From Colletotrichum lupini (lineage: Eukaryota; Ascomycota; Sordariomycetes; Glomerellales; Glomerellaceae): 64,000 nt of DNA. The translations under genes were made by a program, and so were the position numbers. Position 1 is the first letter of the stretch; every line of letters begins with the position of its first letter. The notes beneath the pieces are model-generated. The model was not told the origin of the DNA. It ran no database searches and saw only the letters and a program-made list of their open reading frames with translations. Below are positions 27,125-37,747 of the stretch, piece after piece. Location: positions 4,712,001 to 4,776,000 of the forward strand of contig NC_064672.1 of NCBI RefSeq assembly GCF_023278565.1. Reading direction: 5' to 3'.

Positions 27125-28908
27125 GACGGGCGAGAAGCCTGGGTTGTGTGTCATACGGTTGCAAGATTTGGGTGATTGAACTTGCAGTACGGGCTTACAC
27201 AGGCAACAGAAAGCTCGAGGCAACGGAGAGATCAATCCGATACAGACGAACGGCCGCTCGGTACAGAGGAAGGAGGGGAGAGCTCGGCTTAAAAGAACAT
27301 GACCAGACCACCAGTCTAGAGGCAGAGGAGAGCTTGGAAGGACCGGAGCATGCAAGGCTCGCATGCAGCAAGGCGGCGGCGGGAAGCTAGCTGGGCTTAC
27401 ACCATCTTCACCTCAGAGGGGAACATGAGTGACAGCTTCTCACCGCATGTCGCCTCGATAAGCCATCGAGTGTCTTTCCTTCCTTCCTTCCCCCAAGACG
27501 CTTGTCTCGGAGGGGTAATGTAGGCAGTACATGACGTGCTTGAGGCCCAGAGCGACAGAACGAGTCAGGGTACAAGGCCGGACATGGCAGACGGGCGGCA
27601 TTGTCTTTCTTGGCTACCGTTGCGACTCCAACAGATGGGTGGTCGACGATGGCGGTGGTGACGGATGGGGCCGACGCGGGATGGCGTGGAAAGCGCAGCA
27701 AGGATCTACAATGTCTGCATGCTAGCAGAGTGGAGATGGCGGCACATAGCTGACTTTCAACTACCTAGGCCGAGCCAAGTGAGTTGTCCAAATCAGGGAG
27801 AGGTGAAGGAAGTTGGAGGCAGTCGAGGTGATAAGGTGAGAGACTGAGAGAGTTGTGAACGGAGAGCCGAACTCAAGAGGCCAAGGTGCGGGGTGACTGC
27901 ATGGCGCGATTGAGCTCCAAGCTACGTTATCAGCTATCCTCGATAGCTCCGGCCAATGATGGAGCAAGCCACTCATGCATTTGACGCTTGGAAGAGAAAA
28001 GGCGAGAGGGCGCGATGGGATGCCGCAATCGGCTGCATCGGCCAGAAGAAGCTGGTTGCAGCGGCCGTTTTTAACGTGCGGTAGCGACGATCAGGCGGGG
28101 GAATTGGGCTGGATTGAGACTGTCTGACATGATTGCCTTGCTCGTTCATTGCTCTTACGCGACATGTCTTGGGTTTCTAGACGATGATCTGTAATTTGCC
28201 AACCAACATAAGGTAGCCAAGGCAGTCGAGACTGGGGCAGAAGAGTATGCGTATGACCCGACAACCTGGGTCTAGATGCCGCGAGAAACTAGAACAGTCC
28301 ACATCAACGATCCGTTCTGCTTAGTCTGGAAAGATGAAGATGAAGAAGGTATCTGGGGTGGCTGGGAGCAGGCGATGGGGCAGTAGGAGTGCTGTTTAGC
28401 TTCCAGCATCAGTTCGTGCTATCAGCCACCCCCGGTCAAGTCTGTCCAATGGGCTTACACCAAAGTGTTCACATGCCTCGTCGACAAGGGACGGATAAGG
28501 AACTCTTTGGAGATGGTCCAGTAAGCTTAAAGTCTCTCGAGGCACCTTAGTCCAGCCGGGCGTCGTGGGCTAAAAGTTCGAATCTCAGACATCCAGCAAA
28601 GAACGGATCGAGTCGAGATCTGCGGTGAAGCCAGTGGCTTCGAGGAGCAAACGGAGTGCGGGTACGTAAGGCAAGTCAGGTAGTCAAGATGAGGACGGAA
28701 GAAGTGTGCACAGTGAACTGAAGACGAAGAAGAGGACTGAGAACACAGCTGGTGGTCGGGCAGCTGGTCGCAGCTGCGCTTCCCGCTTTCGCCAGCTGTG
28801 ATCCACGATGTCTTATCTTAGGTATCATCAAGGTGGTATTAGGTAGGTATCTTATCTACCTATATCTTATCTATATCTTATCTACATCATCCCAGTGTCC
28901 CAAGAGGT
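27125..28908. other. Intergenic region upstream of the phosphatase-like gene
   Basis: About 1.8 kb with no gene I can support. The right end (28813-28883) carries four TTATCT motifs just beyond the stop of the aldolase gene. A TTCGAATC string near 28571 recalls a tRNA T-loop, but flanking stems do not pair. Confidence 0.5.
28813..28883. promoter_or_regulatory. Cluster of four GATA-type sites
   Basis: Four TTATCT hexamers (AGATAA on the minus strand) lie at 28813, 28852, 28867 and 28878. HGATAR is the consensus for fungal GATA factors such as the nitrogen regulator AreA/Nit2. The cluster is next to nitrogen-related genes but sits at the 3' end of the aldolase gene, so it could also be a low-complexity TATCT repeat. 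Confidence 0.4.
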
Positions 28909-29926
28909 TTACAGCGAACTCTCCAAGTCAACCAAGTCTTTGAGCATCGCATCCTTTTCTCCCTCAAACTTTGCGCTCGCAACGAGGCCAAGCGGCCGCC
29001 TGCTCCGTCCACCACCATACCCGAAGTACCTGTCCAGCGCAGCCTTCAACCCGGCAACGCCCAGCTGCACCAGCACCCAGTCCGCCCGGCTCAGCTTCGT
29101 CTGCAACTCGGTCGCCTCCTTGAGCTTGCCGGCATCGTACAGCTCCAGCAGCTTGACGTGCAACTTGGGCGTGAAGTTGGCAGCCGCCGCGATGACGCCG
29201 TTGGAGCCCGCCACGAGCCCGTGCAGGAAAAAGTCCGACTTGCCCGCGAACGCGGCGAAAGGCTGAGGGACGCGCTCGTCGTGTGCTACGCGGTGCAGCT
29301 TGCCGAGGTTGCCGCAGGTGAGCTTGCAGCCCACGACTTTAGGGTTCGAGGCCGCCAGGTCGGCGATGAGGTCTGAGTCGAGGTCGATGCCCGATGTCAC
29401 GGCGGGGAAGTTGTATAGGAGGATGGGGATGGGCGATGCCGTTGCGACGTCGTCAAAGAACTTTTGGATCACGGGCTTTTGCATCGCACCGGCTATAATT
29501 ATTCACAAAGCGGGTCAGTAATCTACACATCCGGATGTTCATCTTTGACAGCTTAGTGGCCCAAGAAAACTCACTCCAGTAACTCGGCGAAAGGACGAGA
29601 GCGTAGTCTGCCCCCGACTCCTTGGCTTCGGTGCAGAGCTGGATGGTTTCCCGTGTGCTCTGCGCGCCGCAGCCGGCAATGATGACGGCCTCGGGCTTCC
29701 CGTGTTGCTTGAGCACCTCGGCCGCCGTTGCGATGACCTGCTGTCTCTCCGAGTGGAGCAGATGCGGCGCCTCTCCGTTGGATCCCTGGATGACCAGGCC
29801 GGCCACGCCCGACTTAGCGAGCCGCGTAATGTGCGTCCTTAGAGCTTCAATATCGAGAGTCTCGTCTTCGTGGAAGAAGGCCACGACGGGGGCGTAGATG
29901 CCGCGAGGGGGTGCATGAGGGGCCAT
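28909..29926 (-). CDS. Dihydrodipicolinate synthase / N-acetylneuraminate lyase family aldolase
   Basis: Class I TIM-barrel aldolase that works through a lysine Schiff base, usually making or cleaving pyruvate-containing products. Two exons (29926-29575, 29492-28909) give 311 aa, the normal length. The substrate carboxylate loop reads GSNGEAPHL. The family tyrosine is in YNFP (about residue 144) and the Schiff-base lysine in GCKLTCGN (about residue 174). Fungal relatives include 2-keto-3-deoxy-L-galactonate aldolases and 4-hydroxy-2-oxoglutarate-type aldolases. True lysine-pathway DHDPS is not expected because fungi make lysine by aminoadipate. It is divergent from an aspartate-type aminotransferase across 420 bp, which favours an amino-acid-derived keto-acid substrate. 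The exact substrate is not decidable from sequence. Confidence 0.9.
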
Positions 29927-30348
29927 TTTGTCTGATCTGAGGTATTGTATGCAGTGAAATAAGATAATCTCAACAATACCAATCCATAACACCTACGAAT
30001 TCCCTCATGGGAGGGATCGCTAGCTACTCTTATTTGGCCCATTCACCCCCATATCGTCCCTCCGCCGAAATGACATGCTTCGGTATTGACCCGTAAGTTT
30101 CGGAGCATTTGATAATCTCAAGATGGAGCACTCCATCAAAGTGGACTGCGACCCCGCGGGCCCCTCATCCGAGCTCGACTCACGCCGGTGCCGGACCCTT
30201 GACCGGGTTCCAACTCCGAGTCGGCTGGGGTCCCGAGATCCCTGGTCTACTACTCATACCTCGCCGTCGCGACTTCTTCGTCTCTCGACGAGAGAATCGT
30301 AGCTTCACTTATTCGCATTTTCACATCGATTCCAACAACTAGCCAACA
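29927..30348. promoter_or_regulatory. Shared divergent promoter, aldolase / aminotransferase
   Basis: A 422-bp gap between two divergent starts. It contains AGATAA at 29962-29967 and TGATAA at 30110-30115, both fitting the HGATAR consensus. Co-regulation of the two genes is a reasonable inference. Confidence 0.45.
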
Positions 30349-31693
30349 ATGGGTTCAGTCAAGCAGCAAACGTCAGCTTTCGAGCAAGCAGAGTTCATCC
30401 CGCCCGACGCCATCTTCGATGTCACCAGGCGCTACGTCGCTGACACGGATCCGAACAAGGTCAACCTCGGTCAAGGCACCTATCGCGATGAGAACGGTCA
30501 ACCGTGGATCTTGCCATCTGTGAGACTGGCAGAAGCATCCCTTGGAGAGCCTGGGCATGAGTATCTTCCCATCGCGGGATTCAAGCCCTTCCGCGATGAA
30601 GCCGTCAAGCTCGTTTTCAGCCCCACAAAGGCATTCGCAGAGAACCGTGTAAGTGCTTGCATCAAGCTACCCATTTCACCATAAACTGACCAGCTTCACA
30701 GGTCGCATCATGCCAATCGCTCTCCGGAACAGGCGCCCTCCTCCTCGCCGGCCTCGCCCTGAAGAAGGCCGCCGCACACATCAAGACAATCTACATCACC
30801 GACCCGACGTGGTCCAACCACGAACTCCTCTTCGCCTCCCTCGGCTTCGAGGTGAAGCACCTGCCCTACTACAAAGACCGCGCCTTCGACTTTGACGGCT
30901 ACATCTCGACCTTGAAGAGCGCCGAACCGTCTACCTCGGCCGTCATCCTGCACGCCTGCGCACACAACCCCACGGGCTGCGACCCCTCGCAGGAGCAGTG
31001 GAAGCAGATCGCCTCAGCCATCGTCGAGAGGCGAATCTTCCCCGTCTTCGACTCGGCCTACCTCGGCTTCAACTCGGGCTCCGTCGACGACGACGCCTGG
31101 GCGATTCGCTATTTCGTCGACGAGCTCGGCCTCGAAGCCGCCGTGTGCATGTCGTTTGCCAAGAACATGGGTCTGTACGGCGAGCGCGTTGGCGCCGTCA
31201 CGTTTGTGGCCGACACGGCGGAGAGGACGAAGACGGTCAACTCGATTCTGGAGAACGTGCAGAGGGCGACGGTGTCGAATCCGCCTGCGTACGGCGCCCG
31301 CATCGCGGCGGCGGTGCTGGGCACGCCGGATTTCAAGGAGCAGTGGGCAAAGGACCTTATTACCATGTCGGGCCGCATCCGCGCCATGCGGAAGAAGGTG
31401 TATGACGAGCTTAGTCGGCTGCAGACGCCGGGTGATTGGTCGCATATCGTGAAGCAGAGCGGCATGTTTGGGTACACGGGTATCACTAAGGCGCAGGTTC
31501 AGCACCTTGAAGGTTTGTCGTTCCCTCTTACAGAAAGTATCGGTCTATTTCGCGAGATACTAATGTTCGGTTTACAGAGAAATACCACGTCTACATGGCC
31601 GACACATCACGAATTTCAATTGCGGGTTTAAATGAGAAGAATGTAGAGTACTTTGCAAAGGCTCTTGATGAGACGGTTCGGAGTGTGCAATGA
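30349..31693 (+). CDS. Aspartate-type aminotransferase (PLP-dependent, class I)
   Basis: PLP enzyme transferring amino groups between aspartate or a related amino acid and a 2-oxo acid. Three exons (30349-30648, 30702-31512, 31578-31693) give 408 aa, typical for the family. Motifs: NLGQGTYRDENGQPW near the N-terminus, SGTGAL at about 108-113, HNPTG with Asn189, DSAYLGF with Asp217 and Tyr220, and SFAKNMGLYGERVG with the PLP-binding Lys254. The C-terminal small domain includes the SGMFGYTG substrate loop. No mitochondrial leader is evident. Aspartate aminotransferases also convert 4-hydroxyglutamate to 4-hydroxy-2-oxoglutarate, a known substrate class for aldolases like its divergent neighbour. 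It is followed in the same direction by 5-oxoprolinase. Confidence 0.93.
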
Positions 31694-32525
31694 TCGTGTA
31701 TTAGCCATGATGTAATGGAATTAGCATAGCTCATAATGATCACATTACACTGTTAAAGAATAATCTCATTTCAACGTCCGAAATCGCTGTGTGGTCGAGT
31801 TTCTCTGAATGAAATGCACCGAAATCACAATGCCGACGATCACTCAGACCAATAAGACCAAGGATAATGCTACCTAACACATACCGAAGGTACTTACAGC
31901 AGTGACGCCGCCGCCCTCAGAGCGGAGCTCCGCCCTTCGGCTGCCCCTCCCGAAGCTGATAAGCCGAACCACCGACCCCGCCGCCCGTCAATCATCTCTC
32001 CGCGGGGGACGCTGAGGGGCAGAAGGGGGATTCTCGCCCGCATCTCATCGCTTATCGGATCCCCAAATGGCAGATGACAAAGGAGCTCTCCATCCCTCCT
32101 TTACTCACTCCGCCTCCACTTCGTCCTTCTATCCGTACTTTTCCATCTTGACTATGGAAACGCACCAAGTGGAGCATCCGCGACCAACGTAGGACGGGGA
32201 TAACTAAATTCAAGTCAACGACTCTCTGGCTTTCTCTCCGAAGACACCTGCCGAGGGGAGCTCCGGCGATGAAATTTTGTGGGGGAAGGCTTCGGGTGAT
32301 TGCCGTTTTGGGCTTATCGAGTAGTTGCCCGCGACCTTCGTGGGAACTTGTATAATCATCGCGAATTCCAGCTTCACTGAATTTCATCTCAATCCGATAG
32401 TACTCATTTCCATTCCGTCCATCTTCACGAAACCCTTGACATCTCTGAGAATCTGAAGTTCATACTTTCAGGTACTTTCTTTTCACATTCAATAACACCA
32501 TTATAAACTCAGAGCACTAATCATC
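31694..32525. promoter_or_regulatory. Intergenic region upstream of 5-oxoprolinase
   Basis: About 830 bp. GATA-like motifs are TGATAA at 31957-31962 and CTTATCG at 32051-32057 and 32313-32319. No gene was found. It should hold the aminotransferase 3' UTR and the 5-oxoprolinase promoter. Confidence 0.4.
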
Positions 32526-34362
32526 ATGGGTTCACTTCCGGGCCCTGTGGGGGGAATCAGGATTTCCATCGACCGCGGTGGCACCTTCACCGATGTGAGT
32601 CTCGGTCATTTGGAAAGGGCCTGAGGTGATGAAGTACTAACGTCTCAGTGTGTCGCATCTGTCCCCGGCCAAGATGATATCCTCGTCAAATTGCTTTCAG
32701 TCGACCCCAGCAACTACCCCGATGCCCCGGTCGAAGCGATTAGAAGAGTCCTGGAGAAAGCGACAGGAAAGGAATATCCCAAGGGAAAGAAGATTTCTCT
32801 ACGAGGTGTTGGTACGTGAAGGATGACTTCGCCGGGCTAGTGGCGCGTCCGCTGACAGTGGTACACAGAGTCTATCAAAATGGGAACTACAGTAGCCACA
32901 AACGCCCTCCTCGAGAGGAAAGGAGAACGCACAGTGTTTGCTGTGACGAAGGGCCTCAAGGTAAGACCAATATTCAAGAACAGAACCCTGGGGACTTTAG
33001 ACTGACAATCGACTTTCAGGATCTCCTACACATCGGCAACCAGTCAAGGCCGAAACTCTTCGACCTCGCCATTCGCAAGCCCGACGTACTATACTCAAAA
33101 GTCATCGAAATCCCAGAACGCGTGACACTGGACGCATGGTCAGAAAACAACAAGCCCGAAACTATCGATGTCTCTTCAGACCCCGCGCTCGTCACCGGCG
33201 TCACCGGTGAAGCAGTCCGGGTCCTCGAGCCTCTCGGTTCGTGGTCATCTCTTGAACAATCTCCCTCGCAAGGCGAGCACAAACTAATATATGCCCACAT
33301 TTACAGACATCGAGGCATCCAGAAAGGCCCTACAAGAAGCCTACGACGAAGGCTACCGCTCCATCGCCGTCTGCCTCATGCACAGCTACACCTTCCGCGA
33401 CCACGAGGCGGCCATCGCCCAGCTCGCCGCCGACATCGGCTTCACCCATATCTCCCCGAGCGCCGAGCTCTCCCCCGTCGTCAAGATCGTGCCCCGCGGT
33501 AACTCCTCCACCGCCGACGCCTACCTTACCCCTGAGATCAAGCGCTATATTGCTGGCTTCGAGTCCGGCTTCGAGGACCTCGCCAACAGCGGGTGCCGCT
33601 GCGAGTTCATGCAGAGCGATGGCGGCTTGGTCGAGTTTTCTGGTCTGTCTGGTTTGAGGGCCATTCTCTCTGGGCCTGCTGGCGGTGTCGTCGGCTATGC
33701 GAGAACGTGCTATGACGACGCGGATAAGACACCGGTTATTGGATTTGATATGGGCGGCACGAGTACTGATGTTTCAAGGTATGGCGGATTGAGAATCACT
33801 TCGTGAAGGCGATACTGACACATTGCCCTAGATACGCCGGCGAGCTCGAGCAAGTCTTCGAGACCACGACGGCCGGTGTCATGGTCCAGACTCCGCAGCT
33901 GGACATCAACACCGTCGCGGCGGGCGGCGGCAGCATCCTCAGCTGGCAGAGCGGCATGTTCAAGGTCGGACCCGAAAGTGCCTCCGCTCATCCCGGCCCG
34001 GCCTGCTACAGGAAAGGCGGTCCCCTGACCGTCACCGACGCCAACGTCGTCCTCGGCCGCGTGAGGCCCGAGTTCTTCCCCAAGATCTTCGGTCCCAACG
34101 AAGACTTGGCCCTGGATGTCGACGCCAGCAGACGTCTCTTTGAGGAGCTCACGGCGAGCATCAACAAGGACGAAGGCACCACCCTGACCGTGGAGCAAGC
34201 CGCAGCTGGGTAAGTGACACTATGATACCGGGTCTCATTTGCCGCCCCTGGACTGACAAAGTCACGCAGCTTCCTCGACGTCGCCAACGAGTCCATGTGC
34301 CGCCCCATCCGCACCCTCACCGAAGCAAAAGGCTACGACGCAGGCCTGCACAACCTCGCCTC

Positions 34363-34393
<31 letters not shown>

Positions 34394-36887
34394 GACATTG
34401 CAAAGACGCTCGGCATATCCCGCGTCCTCGTCCACAAGTACTCCTCCGTCCTCTCCGCCTACGGCATGGCCCTCGCCGACGTCGTCAGCGAGGAGCGCAG
34501 CCCCTGCGCCCTGACCTACACCGAGGCCAACCTCGCCACCTTCGCCTCGGAGCTCGACAAGCTCGTCGAGAGAGCGGGAGACGTCCTCCTCATGCAGCGT
34601 ATCCCCGAGGAACGCATCGTGAGCGAGCGATACCTCAACATGCGCTTCCAGGGCAGCGATACCCCGCTCATGATCCAGGAGACGGCGGCGGCGCCCGGTG
34701 GGGGATACCTCGAGGCCTTCAAGGACGCTCACCAGAAGCAGTTTGGGTTCCTGCCCGTCGGCCGCGATGTTATTATCGACGACTACCGCGTCCGCGCCAT
34801 CGGCAAGACGACGGTGCAGCTCCCCGTCCCTTGGCCCAAAGAGCTTGCTTCCGCGGAGGCGACGGCCGCGCCGCCCGCCAAGACGACAAAGCAGGTCTAC
34901 TTCAAGGGTTTGGGCTGGTCCGAGACGCCCGTGTACGGACTGGCGGGCCTGACGCCGCATACCAAGATCGCTGGCCCGGCACTCATCATGGACGACAAGC
35001 AGACGATTGTGGTGATCCCCGACGCCGCGGCGACGGTACTCTCCGAGACGGTGGTGATTGACGTCGCGGTCGGGACAAAGGAGACCATCTCCACGACGAC
35101 GATTGACCCGATCCAGCTGTCCATCTTTGGCCATCGGTTCATGGGCGTCGCGGAGCAGGCCGGTCGCGCGCTGCAGAAGACGAGCGTGAGCACTAACATC
35201 AAGGAGAGGTTAGATTTCTCGTGTACCGTGTTTTCGCCTGATGGCGGGCTTGTGGCTAACGCCCCTCACGTCCCTGCCATGGTAAGTTCCTGGAAGACAC
35301 CCCAGGTGATGGTAAATGGGAAGACTAACATGATTTAGATCGGAAGTATGGCCTTTGCTGTGAAGTGGCAAATCGACCACTGGGGCGACAACCTCAAGCC
35401 AGGAGACGTCATCCTCTCCAACGCACCAGTCTGCGGCGGCACCCATCTCCCCGACCTCACAGTGATCACGCCCGTCTTCAACGCCGAAGGCAGCAAGATC
35501 ATCTTCTGGACCGCCTCCCGAGGCCACCACGCCGACGTCGGCGGCATCCTCCCCGGCTCCATGCCCCCCAACTCCAAGGAGCTGTGGGAGGAGGGCGCCG
35601 TCATCAAGGCTTTCAAGGTCGTCGAGGGCGGCGTCTTCAAGGAGAAGGAGCTCACCGACCTGCTCATGGCGCCGGCGCACTCGCCCGGCTGCTCCGGCAC
35701 CAGGTGCCTCCGCGACAACATCTCCGACATCAAGGCGCAGGCGGCGGCGAACCACCGCGGGAGCCAGCTGATCCACGCCCTGATTGAGGACTACGGTCTC
35801 GACGTCGTTCAGTTCTACAGCAAGTCACTTCTCTTCAACCACAGCTTTAAGACTTCCCATACTGACACCCCAAACAGTGGAAGAGATCCAAGGCGCAGCC
35901 GAGCGCGCCGTCAGCGACATGCTCAAGACGATCCACAAGCGCACGGCAGGCAAACCCCTCGAAGCAATCGACTACATGGACGACGGCACCCCGATCCAGC
36001 TCAAGGTCACAATCGACCCCACCACCGGCGGCGCCGTCTTCGACTTCCACGGCACCGGCCCCGAAGCCTACGGCAACTGGAACGCGCCCATCGCGATCTG
36101 CAACTCGTCCATCATCTTCGCCCTCCGCTGCATGGTCGACGCCGAGATCCCGCTCAACCAGGGCGCCATCCGGCCCATCGACGTCCGGGTCCCCGAGGCC
36201 TCGCTGCTGAAGCCCACAGAGCACGCCGCCGTGTGCGCCGGCAATGTCCTGACTTCGCAGCGCGTCGTCGACGTCATCTTCAAGGCGTTCGGCGCGGCCG
36301 CGGCCAGCCAGGGGTGCATGAACAACTTGACCTTCGGCACGGATGACCCGGAGACCGGGTTCGGGTACTACGAGACCATCTGCGGCGGCGCGGGCGGCGG
36401 ACCGAGCTGGGATGGCGTCAGCGGCGTGCACTCCAACATGACCAACACGCGCATCACGGACCCGGAGTCGCTTGAGCGGCGGTACCCCGTCATCCTCCGG
36501 CAATTCTGCCTGCGCGAGGGAAGCGGCGGGAAAGGAGCTCACACGGGAGGCGACGGCATCATCCGCGATATCGAGTTTAATATCCCGATCAAGGTCAGCA
36601 TCCTCAGCGAGAGGCGGGCGTTTGCGCCGTACGGTATGGCGGGCGGCGAGGACGGGCAGCGGGGCCGTAATGTGTGGGTTAAGAAGAGCGGGCGCGTCGT
36701 CAACCTCGGCGGGAAGAACACGGCCATGATGGAGGCGGGCGATCGCATTGTGATCATGTCGCCTGGTGGTGGCGGGTATGGACGGCCCGAGGACAGGGTC
36801 GAGGGGAAAGCGAAGCCGGCGGCTGCGTTTGTGGGTGTTGCGAATGGAACGGTTGATATGATCCAGAGCATGGGAGAGTCTGCATAA
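32526..36887 (+). CDS. 5-oxoprolinase (ATP-dependent, hydantoinase A/B fusion)
   Basis: Hydrolyses 5-oxoproline (pyroglutamate) to glutamate using ATP, in glutathione turnover and pyroglutamate use. Nine exons (32526-32594, 32649-32811, 32869-32960, 33020-33236, 33307-33778, 33832-34209, 34270-35281, 35339-35819, 35878-36887) give 1297 aa, against about 1286 in yeast OXP1. The N-terminal HyuA half shows [36 protein letters not shown] and [13 protein letters not shown]. The HyuB half shows [22 protein letters not shown], and near the end [20 protein letters not shown] followed by GGGGYG. The eighth intron (35820-35877) must use a GC donor (GCAAGT) to keep frame; a CTGAC branch site and an AACAG acceptor support it. 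Seven other introns are GT-AG. No frameshift was seen. The large opposite-strand frames are shadows. Confidence 0.96.
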
Positions 36888-37747
36888 AGAGAGCATCTTG
36901 GGACGGCGTTGGGTTCATTTTTTATTGTAATATCTGGAGTCATCTTTTGCCTGATGCTGTCACGAAATATTTTATCAAACATTTGCCCGTTATTCGAACG
37001 TCCAATGATGTTTACATGAATGTCACCATTGGGTTCTCTGACTACAGTCTCAACACATTTAAAGCTTCAAGTCAGGATTCTCAAGTCTCTTCAACCCAGA
37101 CTTACGAGAAGCCTAGCTTTCGAGTTCATCTAGCCTTTAGTCACAAGGTGAAGTCAAGTCACTCAAAGTAGCAACTATCAAGCCTTGCAGTAAAACCCTG
37201 CTCTGTATTCATTCCTTTTTCGCTATGCAGTCAATTCTCTGTTCCGGGCGTACTAAAAATAAGGGCGAAAATCTCGCCACCGTCGCCTTAATCCTCTCGG
37301 TCAATCGTGGTATCATGAGCAAACAAAAAATCGCTTTTTGGTGCCGCCCCTTTTTCTTTTCTTCTTGCCATGCTGTCCCGGTCCCTCCCGTCTCCCTTTT
37401 TTTTTCTACTCCAGAAACTGCTCAGTGTGGACGGAAAAGCATGCCGTCCCATATATAACAAGTGATTTTCGTGGTCAGATTATCGACTCTCGGGTTGACA
37501 ACCCTCTTATACACAAACCCCCGGCGGCTTTTGTTGACGACACCCTTGGTCTAATGTAAGGCGTAGGATGGTGGTGTCGCGAGTAATACCCCCGGTCAGA
37601 GTAGGCATCACAAAGGCGAAGCCTAATTCTCCAAGACCTGATCCTTCCTCACTGTAAATCCTGGATGCCGTCGTGGTAGTAATTCTGGTGATAATCGTTG
37701 ATAACGGCGGGTTGATGAAGATACGAAGCCATAATTAGGTCGTCACT
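36888..37747. other. Convergent 3' region, 5-oxoprolinase / Tbf1-like
   Basis: About 860 bp between two converging genes. T-rich tracts occur near 37360-37410. No gene was recognised. Confidence 0.5.

Noticed and set aside
28550..28600. tRNA-like string with TTCGAATC
   Set aside because: The five bases on each side of the putative T-loop do not pair, and no acceptor or anticodon stem can be built.
35847..36896. 349-codon frame opposite 5-oxoprolinase
   Set aside because: Antisense to the conserved HyuB half; Asp/Ala/Arg-biased composition typical of shadows.
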